Of a stretch of DNA of 35,087 nt, positions 9,361-18,432 are shown in pieces. The number at the start of each line of letters is the position of its first letter. The stretch's first letter is position 1. This stretch comes from Nemertoderma westbladi (Eukaryota; Xenacoelomorpha; Nemertodermatida; Nemertodermatidae). The stretch lies in the NCBI GenBank assembly GCA_032718475.1, contig JAUCBJ010009035.1, positions 1 through 35,087 of the forward strand, written 5' to 3'. The translations under genes and the position numbers were made by a program. Below the pieces are notes generated by a model. It was not told where the DNA came from. It saw only the letters and a list, made by a program, of their open reading frames with translations, and searched no databases.

Positions 9361-11445
9361 CTGAGCAACAGGTATGAGGCTCTTGCCTCTGAGGCGGCAG
9401 ATCACTGTGAGGGCTATACTGCCTTTACAGAAGCAGTTAAGTTAGCAGCTGCAGAAACAGTTCCTGTATACCCTCGAAACAGGAAAAGGGCCCCCTGGAC
9501 TGACAACAAAATTCAGAAGTGCCGAAATGACCTTCATAAGGCGCAGAAAGAGTCCCGACTCAAACAGACTACAGCGGCCAAGAATGCAGTTAAAGCTGCA
9601 TCTAGGTCCCTGAACAGGCAGTACTCTGTTAATCTACAGGAGCTAATAAACCAACAGGTTGATGCCATCAATGATGCTGATGACAGCAGGCAATCATCCC
9701 AGGCATGGAAATCGATCAATCTGCTTACTGGGCGGAAAAGCCAACCAACCACCAAGGTTAAGGCTGAATCACCAGCCGATCGCCTTAATGGTTGGAAAGC
9801 CCACTTTGAAAAGCTCCTCAATAATGACAGGGTATTGCCTGATAACTTTATAGAAGTAAAAGTGTCTGAGTCTGTACTCCCAGATATTCCCATTGGCGAT
9901 ATCTCCTTTGCAGAAGTGAAGGCTGCTGCAAAGAGCATTAAGACCAATCGTGCCAGTGGAGTAGATGGTGTTCCCCCTGAGGTCTTTAAAATACCTGAGT
10001 GTTTAAAGCTCATATATCCCATCATAGTAGACATGTACCGTACAACAAGAGTCCCACAAGAAATGAAAACAAATAAGTTGGTGCCAGTTCCCAAGAAGGG
10101 CAACCTAACACTCTATGGTTCTTTTCGGGGAATCTCATTGATCTCGATTGCTGCAAAACTATACAATAGAATTCTATTAAATCGCATCAGGGATCCCATT
10201 GAGAGACTGCTACGTGGAAATCAGAATGGGTTCCGTAAAGGTCGTGGGACCATGGAGCCCATTTTGGCACTTAGAAGGATAATTGAAGAGTTATCAAAAA
10301 AGAAAGACAGGCATCTGGCTGTTATCTTTGTTGACTTCTTCAAGGCCTTTGATTCAGTCTCTCGCTCACGTATGTTCAGCATACTTTCATTATATGGGAT
10401 TCCTGATGAAATTATTGCAGCAATCAGATCAGTATACGATGGTTCGACAACATTTGTGTCTACTGTTGACGGTGACACAGAACCATTTGAAGTGTTATGG
10501 GGCGTCCTCCAAGGAGACACACTTGCACCATTCTTGTTCATTATTGTGGTTGACTATGTTCTACGCATGTCCTTAGATCATCATAATGATGATGGGGTGA
10601 TGATAACTCCACCTACTGGCTCCAGAAGTCGAGGAAATCCTGCCAAGTACCTAACTGATCTAGACTTTGCTGATGACTTAGGAGTACTCTCAGAATCATT
10701 AGAGGGAGCCCAGCGGCTCCTCAGCTCATTAGAACATGCTGCTTCTAGTGTTGGTCTTTTTATTAACTCCAGAAAGACCAAAATTCTGACAGTTAACTTT
10801 GAAAGTCCTCAGCAAGTCTCTGATCGGATGAGCATAAGCTCAAAGGATGGTATGCTTGAGCATGTGGACGACTTCTGTTACCTGGGATCATGGATCCGGA
10901 AGTCAGGTGAGGACCTTCGAATACGTAAGGGAAAGGCATGGGCAGCCTTGAATAGGCTTTCCAGGATTTGGAAGTCACCTAGAATTAATCGGAAACTTAA
11001 GGTCCGATTATTTAGAGCAGCAGTAGTTCCAGTACTCCTCTACGGGAGTCCATGCTGGGCTCTAACTGCTGAGGACACCAAATCTCTGGATGGCACATTC
11101 ACAAGAATGCTACGCCGGGTACATTGTGTCAAGTACAATGCACACATCTCCAACCAGACACTATATAACATTGGAGGTGTCTCATTGGTTCCCCCAAGCT
11201 TGACACTAGAACAAAATCGCCTCCGCTTTGCAGGACATTGCTTTCGCCGTGAGGACCAGCCAGTGCATAATCTTGTACTTTGGCAGCCTCATGGAGTGAA
11301 TAAGCATGGTGGACAGCCCATGACTTTCTTGAGACGCATCTTAAAGGACACTGGCCTTAAAGATGCGGATGATCTAGCAAATGTCATGGGTGATAGGGAG
11401 TTGTGGCGGTGCAATTTTGTTGACAAGCCGGCACATCATTCTTAA
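9361..11445 (+). pseudogene. LINE B copy 1, second RT copy (intact RT to C terminus)
   Basis: Starts at CTGAGCAACAGG in the endonuclease-RT linker and reads open to TAA at 11445, about 690 residues. Motifs: FRGISLI, NGFRKGRG, FVDFFKAFDS, GVLQGDTLAP, FADDLGVLS, then YLGSWIRKSGEDLRIRKG and a C-terminal RLRFAGHCFRRED region typical of RTE-like proteins. The RT domain looks intact, but it has no endonuclease of its own and sits behind a dead ORF, so it is not a working element. At about 20 of the 25 sites that distinguish the two RT copies it matches LINE B copy 2. Confidence 0.85.
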
Positions 11446-11473
11446 AAATGCAGCTGCAATGCAGCATGCCGAT

Positions 11474-11492
11474 CCTAGTAATAGTAGTAGTA
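11474..11492 (+). repeat. (TAG)n 3' tail of LINE B
   Basis: CCTAGTAATAGTAGTAGTAG at the element's 3' end; copy 2 ends with a shorter CCTAGTAGTAG (27686-27695, minus). This defines the 3' terminus of the family. Confidence 0.85.
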
Positions 11493-11570
11493 GTCTTTCT
11501 CGTCCTTCATTGCGTCTAGAAACTCGAGTGAGTTTGATACAAACTTAGAAAGTGCAAAGTCTCTTTTATT
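11493..11570. repeat. Target-site duplication, 3' copy (78 bp)
   Basis: Exact repeat of 6181-6258, directly after the (TAG)n tail. The sequence after it (CCTCCCGGTAAT) is the right flank of the pre-insertion locus. Confidence 0.9.
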
Positions 11571-11970
11571 CCTCCCGGTAATTTCACCGCCAATCCGCTA
11601 ACTTCTCTAATCTTTTAAATTCCATTCCTTTAGTCCTTAAAAATTGTTTTCCGTTTCGCATTCCGATTTCGAAATGTCCTTTTTTTTAACTGGATTGTAT
11701 ATTCATCACAACTCTCTCTTGTATATCCTCGGGTGAATCACCTACTGTCATATCAAATAACCCTTCACAATTTTGATTAAACAGATTAACCTAAATCGAT
11801 TTCTTTGGGACTTAAGTAATTAATTCGTTCGTGTCTGATGTCCTCATCTTCGATTTCTACTCCCATTGGTATTTCAGTGTCGTAGGCCGTCGACTGGGAG
11901 GTAAACCGCCCATCCAAAAGGCGTTAGTTTCGCCCACGGTCTACTTTATACTCCTTTTTGGTTTGGCCAT

Positions 11971-12230
11971 ATGTCCTGCAAAGCGGATACCGCTTTGTTC
12001 TAGTATAAAGCATGGGGGAAGGCTTGAGCTGAGGAGCCGTTGGGCTCCCTCTAGTGATTTCAACTATGTATCACTTATATCATATCAGTTAGTTATCAGA
12101 CCTCTAGTTTCCAAAGTCTAGATCAGTTAGGTACTTGGCAGGATTTCCTCGACCTCTGGAGCCAGTAGGTGGAGTTATCATCACCCCATCATCATTATAA
12201 TGATCTAAGGACATGCGTAGAACATAGTCA
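11971..12230 (-). mobile_element. Decayed LINE B scrap in three pieces
   Basis: Three blocks collinear with minus-strand LINE B: 11971-12021 (the RLRFAGH region), about 12027-12058 (the EGAQRLLSS region) and about 12115-12230 (motif C back to motif B). They are separated by large deletions and some unrelated bases, and are more diverged than copies 1 and 2. The region 11571-11970 before it shows no recognisable feature. Confidence 0.75.
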
Positions 12231-12927
12231 GATTTATATATTTAATTATATATCATTTAGATTTAGTATAGCGAACAAGGAGCTTTCGATTAGTATGTTA
12301 TCAATGCTGTTATTTAAGTTGTTATTTTCTTAAAAAATACCTATATTTCGAAGTTGATACTCGAAAGTATGGAACACCGAACAGAACAGCAGAATTGGGG
12401 CTGGGGACATTCGTCACAATCAAAATTCATCCCTCGCCATGGGAAAATCGAGGCAAATTAAGCTGACTAACTACTTGCAAAAAATAATACTGTAACATGT
12501 TCTATAGACTTTAGTTTATTGTTTTCGTTAAAATATAGTTGTTCCTGAAACCTGCTCCTTTCCCATACTTGATAATTAACATTGAGAGAAATGAATTAAC
12601 AAATGCCATAATAATTAGAAGAGATTGGATTTGCCTCAGCCCCCCCCCCCCCCCCCCCCCCCCCGACTCATGAACATCTGTCAGTTAAACTGAAAAAAAA
12701 AAACTGTTGAAAATAATATTGAGTATTATAAATATAATTATCTTCTAATAATAAAATACAATTATTTGCAGAATTACAGTAAAACTAAATTAATAACATT
12801 TATGAGTCGCTAATGAATCAGTCCACAGTAGAGTAAATTCGATTCGTATTTCGACATTTCGCTTATATTTATTAACTAATATCAGCATACATTAATACCA
12901 TATCTAAAGGTCTCAAAAACACTAAAG
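12231..12927. other. AT-rich spacer with a 26-base poly-C run
   Basis: No gene seen. A run of about 26 C at 12639-12664 is the only notable tract; such runs are prone to length change and assembly error. Confidence 0.5.
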
Positions 12928-12933
12928 TTTATT
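12928..12933 (-). promoter_or_regulatory. Possible polyadenylation signal for the troponin I-like ORF
   Basis: AATAAA on the minus strand about 135 bp past the stop codon at 13069. AT-rich DNA gives many chance matches. Confidence 0.3.
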
Positions 12934-13068
12934 TCGCACAGTCAGACATCAGCATTGCAGTAAAGTTCAGGACCACCGTGTCAATAAATTAATACAAAAC
13001 CTTTTCAATATTATTTACCAATAATTCTTCTAAACCTCGTCAATAATAATTTGTTTATAACGTTGTGG

Positions 13069-13704
13069 CTATTCATCTTCCTCTTCCAAACTATCATTAA
13101 AAAGCTCCCCTGCAACCTCAACACTATCGTCTTTAACCGCCCCTTCTTTATCTTCCTTACGTTTCAACGAATGTTGCTGCCATTCAACCTTATCCTCTTT
13201 ATGCTCTTCCACTGATTTCTTCTTCTCCGATGGTCTTAACGACATGCCAACATTCCGCAACACTTGCTCCCGTTTCTTGGCTTTCTCCAACGCCCGCGCT
13301 CTGTTCTCCTTCTTTGTAACAACTTTCTTTAACGTCGGCTTCATAAACTTCCCTCTTCCCTCCGTCGCTTTCCCTTTCAGATCTTCAATTTGTAACAGAT
13401 TATTCTTTACAGTTCTCTCCAACTCCCATCTGTCTCCTTCAAGAGTTCTATAAATATCGTACATTTCTTTAACTAGATCAACCAGGCCACTTTTAGACAT
13501 ATCGTCTAAGTCATCCATATCCACGTATTTATCCACATAGGTATCTATGAAGGCCTGTTTCTCTTGGGCTTGTCTCGCTTTCTCAATCTCCAACTCTTCC
13601 TGAGCCTTCCTCATCAATAGATTACGAATCGCCTGCTTCCGGCCACCTCCCGACAACAGATGCGTGAAGTCCCGTTTCGGTCTCTCTGATTTCGTTTCCG
13701 CCAT
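13069..13704 (-). CDS. Troponin I-like protein, intronless
   Basis: 211 residues from a clear ATG. Troponin I is the inhibitory subunit of the troponin complex on muscle thin filaments. Residues 20-60 are basic and helical (RKAQEELEIEKARQAQEKQ). Residues 66-108 resemble the troponin I coiled-coil segment that pairs with troponin T (MSKSGLVDLVKEMYDIY...LEGDRWELE). Residues 117-129 (GRGKFMKPTLKKV) match the inhibitory region and its KPTLKKV signature. Residues 130-175 (KKENRARALEKAKKR...EDKVEW) fit the second actin-binding part of the invertebrate type, and the tail is acidic. A six-residue insert (GKATEG) sits before the inhibitory motif. The family is normally encoded by several exons; this ORF has none and lies inside an intron on the same strand, so it may be a retrogene. 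No poly(A) trace or duplication was seen. Confidence 0.8.
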   Translation of the reverse strand: MAETKSERPKRDFTHLLSGGGRKQAIRNLLMRKAQEELEIEKARQAQEKQAFIDTYVDKYVDMDDLDDMSKSGLVDLVKEMYDIYRTLEGDRWELERTVKNNLLQIEDLKGKATEGRGKFMKPTLKKVVTKKENRARALEKAKKREQVLRNVGMSLRPSEKKKSVEEHKEDKVEWQQHSLKRKEDKEGAVKDDSVEVAGELFNDSLEEEDE

Positions 13705-14220
13705 TCTCGAATAATTCGAACGAAAATATCAAATTATAAAAGTTTATAATATCATAATGAAGAGATATAAATAATAATATGTTGAATTATACACAAGCTA
13801 GTAAAATTATCGTGATAATATATTAAGTGCAGAAATAAGTTAACAATTATTTGGTTGAAGGACAATAATAATGTCGCACAGTAACTTAGGTGTAATAAGG
13901 CCTTAAGTCGGTTTTTGTCGGATTTTACTTTTTACACAATTCCACACGTTATGACATGCTCTTCTATCGGCTGGTGAAGTTTTGAAATCTTTAACCAATG
14001 GGAAGTGATGATTATTGCGTGGTAATGTGAAATCCAATAATATTATTGGGCAATATTTTACTGCAGAACGGCTCTCAAATATCACTAAAGACAAGTCAAA
14101 AAATTATTTAAATTATTTCTAGACGCCACAGGTCAAACGAAAGCAAATTTTAGACACAAACTAAACTCTTTAGATGTGATGTTGTTTGAAGTTTATTGTT
14201 TTGGTTGTAATAGCCGTCAG
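13705..14220. other. AT-rich upstream region of the troponin I-like ORF
   Basis: No convincing promoter, repeat or coding sequence was identified. Confidence 0.4.
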
Positions 14221-14452
14221 TCTAAAATATTATTTTCCCTCAAATAATAACTTGTAGTCCGAATTAATTAAATAATATTATTATTATTAGTAGGAAACAA
14301 TGTTTATATCTAAAATATTTAAGTTTAAAATTTAAGTTTAAATTTAAGTTTAAAAGGTTTAAGTCTAAAATATTATTTTCCCTCAAATAATAACTTGTAG
14401 TCCGAATTAATTAAATAATATTATTATTATTAGTAGGAAACAATGTTTATAT
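14221..14452. repeat. 89-bp direct repeat, two identical copies
   Basis: 14221-14309 and 14364-14452 are identical and start TCTAAAATATTATTTTCCC. They are separated by a 54-bp spacer of TTTAAGTTTAAAATTTAAG-like simple sequence. The identity indicates a recent local duplication. Confidence 0.85.
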
Positions 14453-15035
14453 GCAGATATGTGCTTTTGGGTCAATATCAATAACATAAAAACCTAACAC
14501 CCCCAACCCTATCTCTACTTTCATTGAAAAAAAATAATACTTTAGGAAAATGTGTTACTATATTTTAAATACAAAATATGTTTTGGGATTAACAATTACG
14601 ATAATAACAAAATGGGCAGACTAGACTTAAAGAAAATATAACTAAAAGTAACTGTTACTACTGTATATATATTAATACCTCAATTATACAAACATATATA
14701 CAACATTTGGACACATATACGACAATATATGACACTATAAAACCTGGAATGGATTAGATAAATACATTTATCGACATCCGTAAACGATTTTAAGTGCAAT
14801 AAATACAACTACTGGACGCCTAACATGGCAAATAGAACAAAGTACTTCGTCTAATTAGTCTAAAAAATCGCTGGCAATGTTATCCTAAATGTGTGCCAGT
14901 AATATGGGCGAATGATATTAATTCTCAAAGCCAATAACGAAAGTGGTTCCTTCTTAGACAGAAAATTCCAAGTTAATTTTTATTCATCCATGTCTTACAG
15001 GTTAATTTTTCTCTAAATAACATGAATACCTGTAA
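14453..15035. other. AT-rich spacer, nothing recognised
   Basis: No ORF of note, repeat family or RNA gene was recognised. Confidence 0.4.
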
Positions 15036-15251
15036 AGCCCCGTTCACATCCAACGGTGCGTGAGCGGTAAAGTAGTCTGGCGGTATTGAAGCGGTAAGAC
15101 TAGCGGTACACTACCCGGAGCCCGTTCACACCCAACGGTACCGTTGCGGTAACTGATTGTCTATCCATCGACTGTGAATTCAACAGGGAATTACATTAAT
15201 AATTTTAACATCATAATAATAACAGCGCGGTTTAGCGCACAACTACCTGTT
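15036..15251. mobile_element. Second copy of the TTA/TAA MITE, one end missing
   Basis: Inverted relative to 5468-5764. It begins AGCCCCGTTCACATCCAACG after TAA (15033-15035) and follows the first copy through GTGAATTCAACAGG to ACTACCTGTT. The remaining end, about 80 bp with the other inverted repeat, is gone. An internal CCGTTCACACCCAACGG repeats the terminal motif, as in the first copy. Confidence 0.75.
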
Positions 15252-15281
15252 ATGTTATGCAAATTTACCACATTTTTGACA

Positions 15282-15405
15282 CCCCCCCCCCCCCCCGCTC
15301 CCCCTCCCCCCTCTCTGTCACAAAGTGTCACGCAAGTTCGAACCCCCTCCCCCCTTTGTCACATTAGTAAATAAATTTGCAATACCCCCCTCCCCCCCCC
15401 CCCCC
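15282..15405. repeat. Poly-C and CT-rich tracts
   Basis: C runs at about 15282-15297 and 15385-15403, with CCCTCC sequence and a repeated TTTGTCACA/TCTGTCACA between them. Non-coding. Confidence 0.6.
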
Positions 15406-15719
15406 ACGACAAAAAATATTTTATTGTAATAATACACAATGTTTGCTATGCCAAAATACAATATAAAATATATTCAACCATATTTTCTCACGAGCAAGTC
15501 AAGTGTTCCATCTATATTAATAACAGATATTACAGTATCTGAGACAATGGTTTCTATGTACTATATTTATAGATTTTACTCGATGTTATTGAGTTTATTG
15601 TTTTCCTTAAAAGTTACGCACTCATCTACAAAGTGTCAGAGTCGAACATTAAGTTAAGTCAACATCGCCGTGGCCGTCACAAAAATCGACACCCTAATTA
15701 ATTTACAAATAATTAATAT

Positions 15720-15934
15720 ATATGTAGGAGGCGACCTGAAGGCTCCCCTTTCGATAGCTTCTACCCGAGGGTAGGGGTGGGCGTTACTCCTATCATAAGA
15801 TTTGCTCCCAGTAATTTAACTGGTTCTCATTTTATAGACCCCAGTTGATGAAAGGCTGAGTGTACCCTGGCGGGGCTGAACCTACAACCAATCGATTGCA
15901 GGCCCGGCGCTCAACCAACTGAGCTATCCCGCCT
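15720..15934 (-). repeat. tRNA-derived SINE
   Basis: On the minus strand it begins GGCGGGATAGCTCAGTTGG (A box TAGCTCAGTTGG) and has a B box GTAGGTTCAGCCCC about 45 bp later, then a non-tRNA body running to GGTCGCCTCCTACATATATA. The anticodon stem does not pair well, so it is not a working tRNA gene. It shares its head and early body with 1-125. AT-rich tail at 15725-15700. Confidence 0.75.
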
Positions 15935-15998
15935 TCATACTGTATAGTTATAAAAAATGGGAAAGGTAAATATAGTTTGGCCATGTTAATGGCCAAAC

Positions 15999-16623
15999 TT
16001 ACCTGGCAAACTGTAAATGAGGTATCTGGTCGGAAATGTTGTTCAAAGGGGCGCCTCAAAGCCGAAAGTCCAGAAGAACGTGTTAGTAAGTGGAAAAATC
16101 ACTTCAGTAACTTGCTTGGGCAGCCACCAAACATCGAGGTCAGCCCTACCCTAGGGGACTTCACTCCTGCCGAACTCCAAAGAAGCATTTTAATGCTTCT
16201 GTTTGCAACCGGATGTTAAAAGGGGAAAAGCCACCACCAATTTGGACTAAAGGTCAACTAAAGCCTCTCCCCAAGAAAGGAGACCTCGGCATACCAACAA
16301 ACTATCGTGGAATCTGTCTGCTTGTGGTAGCTGCCAAAATATACAATAAAATGATTCTATATAGGATTAGGCCTCACATAGAGAAACTACTGCGTAAGAG
16401 CCAAAACGGATTTCGACCAAGTAGATCAACAATAGCTCAGATACTTGCACTACGGAGACTGATTGAAGGAATTAAGTCAAACTTTGACTTTGATTGAAAC
16501 AAAGACTTATGTAGACTTCAAGAAGGCATTCGACTCAATCCATAGAGGTAAAATGCTTCAATTCCTATGAGCTTATGGAATACCAGAAGTAATTGTTGCT
16601 GGCATTGGATTGTTATATTGTGA
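15999..16623 (+). pseudogene. LINE C fragment with internal deletions
   Basis: Closely matches 21424-22158 of LINE C: ACTTACCTGGCAAACTG at the left and ATTGTTATATTGTGAC at the right. Two internal segments are missing (after GTCAGCCCTA and after AGAAGCATT), and near 16484 a short stretch is replaced by TTTGACTTTGATTGAAAC. Remaining RT motifs are NYRGICLLVVAAKIYN, NGFRPSRST and VDFKKAFDS; the FADD motif is absent. Both ends of the element are lost. Just upstream a perfect inverted repeat (AGTTTGGCCAT/ATGGCCAAACT) lies at about 15974-16000. Confidence 0.85.
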
Positions 16624-16902
16624 CGGGTATGATTAGCTACGCAATATAGATATTGTATCATTAATAGATTAATAGAATTATTAATAAATTTAGCATTAAA
16701 ATGTTATAAAGTTATGTTATTGTCAAGATATGGGAATATCCATATACTAGTATCATCATGTAAATTTTATGGTTAATGATTTATTAAATATAATAAAATA
16801 ATCTCACAGAGGTTGTTTTAAACCAACAGACTAAACATACAGAAAATTTTTTAAATTGCATTTTATTTATATTTTATTGATATTTTATTTAATATTGCGG
16901 AT
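16624..16902 (+). other. AT-rich region, perhaps 5' UTR of LINE D
   Basis: Lies between the LINE C scrap and LINE D ORF1. No boundary or duplication could be seen. Confidence 0.3.
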
Positions 16903-17726
16903 ATGGCTGCGGCAGCAACATTCGCTGATATTCAAAGTGAGTTGTCCCAACTCATAAAAACATTCACGCAACGACGGAAGAGTGTTTCTATTGAAGACGA
17001 GAAGCTTTTTATGGATCACCTATTGACGATGAACGCCTTGTTCACTACAACCCTCGGGAGTCTCGCCAAGACTAATTCTGACCTGGCAGATGCCCGCCAA
17101 GAAACAATCGAAGCAAAGAATGAGCTACTCAAAGCAAAGACAACCCGACCGACATTCAGCAGCGCCCTCACTGCCGGCTTTAGTCCCCGGACACAGTCTA
17201 AGTCGACTCCCGGAGCCGCAAATAGTACCGCGCGATATCCAACTGGAAATCAAACCGTGCCAGCCAATAATACCGAGTCGGAGCTTACCGCCCCTGGTAA
17301 CCGAACGAATGTGATCCGAGCAACCTCCGAGAGAACACAGCACCCCGGATCCCGTATAACACGGGGGAGGAAAGTAGGCGGTCCCCTCCGCGCTGCTCCC
17401 CCGCCGCCGGTAAGGGTGCCAGCACCAAGGAAGGCACATGTATATATTGGTAGGTTTGACCTAGGTGTGACAAAGGTGGATGTAATGGAATACTTGACAA
17501 AAGAATCGGTCGCTTACGATGACGTTATACCGCTTGAAGTTTCCCCGATGCCCAAACGTGCTCCTTCCATCTTGTATGCGATCAGGAGCACCGCAGTACA
17601 TTAATGGACCCGGATCTTTGGGAGAGCGGTATCATAATAAAGAATTACAAACTAAACAATGTTGAGCGCGAAAAATTCGGCCTCCGTCCTCGATCCACAT
17701 CCACAACCTTTCACCAAACGAACTGA
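16903..17726 (+). pseudogene. LINE D ORF1 (nucleic-acid-binding protein), one frameshift
   Basis: Starts ATG GCT GCG. Residues 1-85 are helical with a probable coiled coil (ARQETIEAKNELLKAK), followed by a Ser/Thr/Pro-rich, basic middle (about 86-170). A C-terminal segment, KAHVYIGRFDLGVTKVDVM, resembles the first strand and helix of an RRM-like fold, as found in ORF1 proteins of CR1- and Jockey-like LINEs. The frame stops at 17604 (VH then TAA), but the neighbouring frame continues with LMDPDLWESGIIIKNY to TGA at 17724-17726, so a frameshift near 17580-17600 splits it. Naming as ORF1 rests on position before ORF2 and on this layout. Confidence 0.65.
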
Positions 17727-17743
17727 CTTACCGAACGGGCTGT

Positions 17744-18430
17744 GTGCCAGTTGTATGGGCCCTACGTTACCGTGCGCCCGCCTCCCAGGCCCCCAGTTAC
17801 TGTGCGCCCGCTTCCCGGGCCCCCGGTTACCGTGCACCCGCCAGCCGGGCCCCCGGTTACCGTGCGCCCGCCTCCCGGGCACCCAGTTACCGCGCGCCCG
17901 CCACCCGGGCCCCCGGTTACCGTGCACCCGCCATCCAGACCCCCAGTTACCGTGCGCCCACCAGCCGGGCCCCCAGTTGCCGTGCGCCCGCCACCCGGGC
18001 CCCCAGTTACCATGCGCCCGCCACTTGGGCCCCCAGTTACCATGCGCCCACGACCTGGGCCCCCAGTTACCATGCGCCCGCCACCCTGGCCCCCAGTTAC
18101 CGTGCACCCTCGACCCGGGCCCCCAGTAACCGTGCGCCCGCCAGCCGGGCCCCCAGTCACCGTGCACCCGCCATCCGGGCCCCCAGTTACCATGCGCCCA
18201 CCACCCGGGCCCCCAGTTACCGTGCGCCCGCCATCCGGGCCCACAGCTACCGTGCGCCCACCACCCGGATCCCCGGTTACCAAGCGCCCGCCACCCGGGC
18301 CCCCAGTTACCGTGCGCCCGCGACCAGGGCCCCCAGAAACCGTGCGCCCACCAGCTGGTCCCCCAGTTACCATGCGCCCGCCACCCGGGCCCACGGTTAC
18401 CGTGCGCTCGCCACCCGGGCCCCCAGTACC
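17744..18430 (+). repeat. 30-bp GC-rich minisatellite, about 22 units
   Basis: Units like CCCCAGTTACCGTGCGCCCG followed by CCACCCGGGC repeat in strict 30-bp register, so five of six frames stay almost open (10-residue repeats such as APSYRAPATR or PPVTVRPPPG). In the frame of LINE D ORF2 the array runs straight into the endonuclease (…TTVNCLLWNIEGYK). It is far more GC-rich than its surroundings. Array length may be collapsed or expanded in assembly. Confidence 0.9.
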
Positions 18431-18432
18431 AC

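Larger units (their letters stand above)
6259..11492 (+). mobile_element. LINE B copy 1: full-ended chimeric RTE-like retrotransposon
   Basis: Bounded by a perfect 78-bp target duplication. The 5' UTR starts near 6267 (eight extra bases before CAGGTCAGG), and the 3' end is a short UTR with a (TAG)n tail at 11474-11492. A single-ORF plan with APE endonuclease and RT, short UTRs and a microsatellite tail is typical of RTE-like LINEs; the clade call is tentative. The order is 5' UTR, endonuclease, RT (defective, cut at 9360), then from 9361 the linker plus RT again to the 3' end. The 1488-bp shared part of the two RT copies differs at about 25 positions without indels. Confidence 0.9.

Noticed and set aside
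11831-12121. 96-residue plus-strand ORF
   Set aside because: Its C-terminal half is antisense to a decayed LINE B scrap and the rest is unsupported.
12639-12664. 26-base poly-C as a functional element
   Set aside because: Homopolymer tract with no paired signal; may vary or be an assembly artefact.
15880-15934. tRNA gene on the minus strand
   Set aside because: A and B boxes are present but the anticodon and acceptor arms do not pair well, and the sequence continues into a SINE body shared with 1-125.
17744-18430. CRISPR array
   Set aside because: The 30-bp units are contiguous with no unique spacers and lie inside a LINE in an animal genome; it is a minisatellite.
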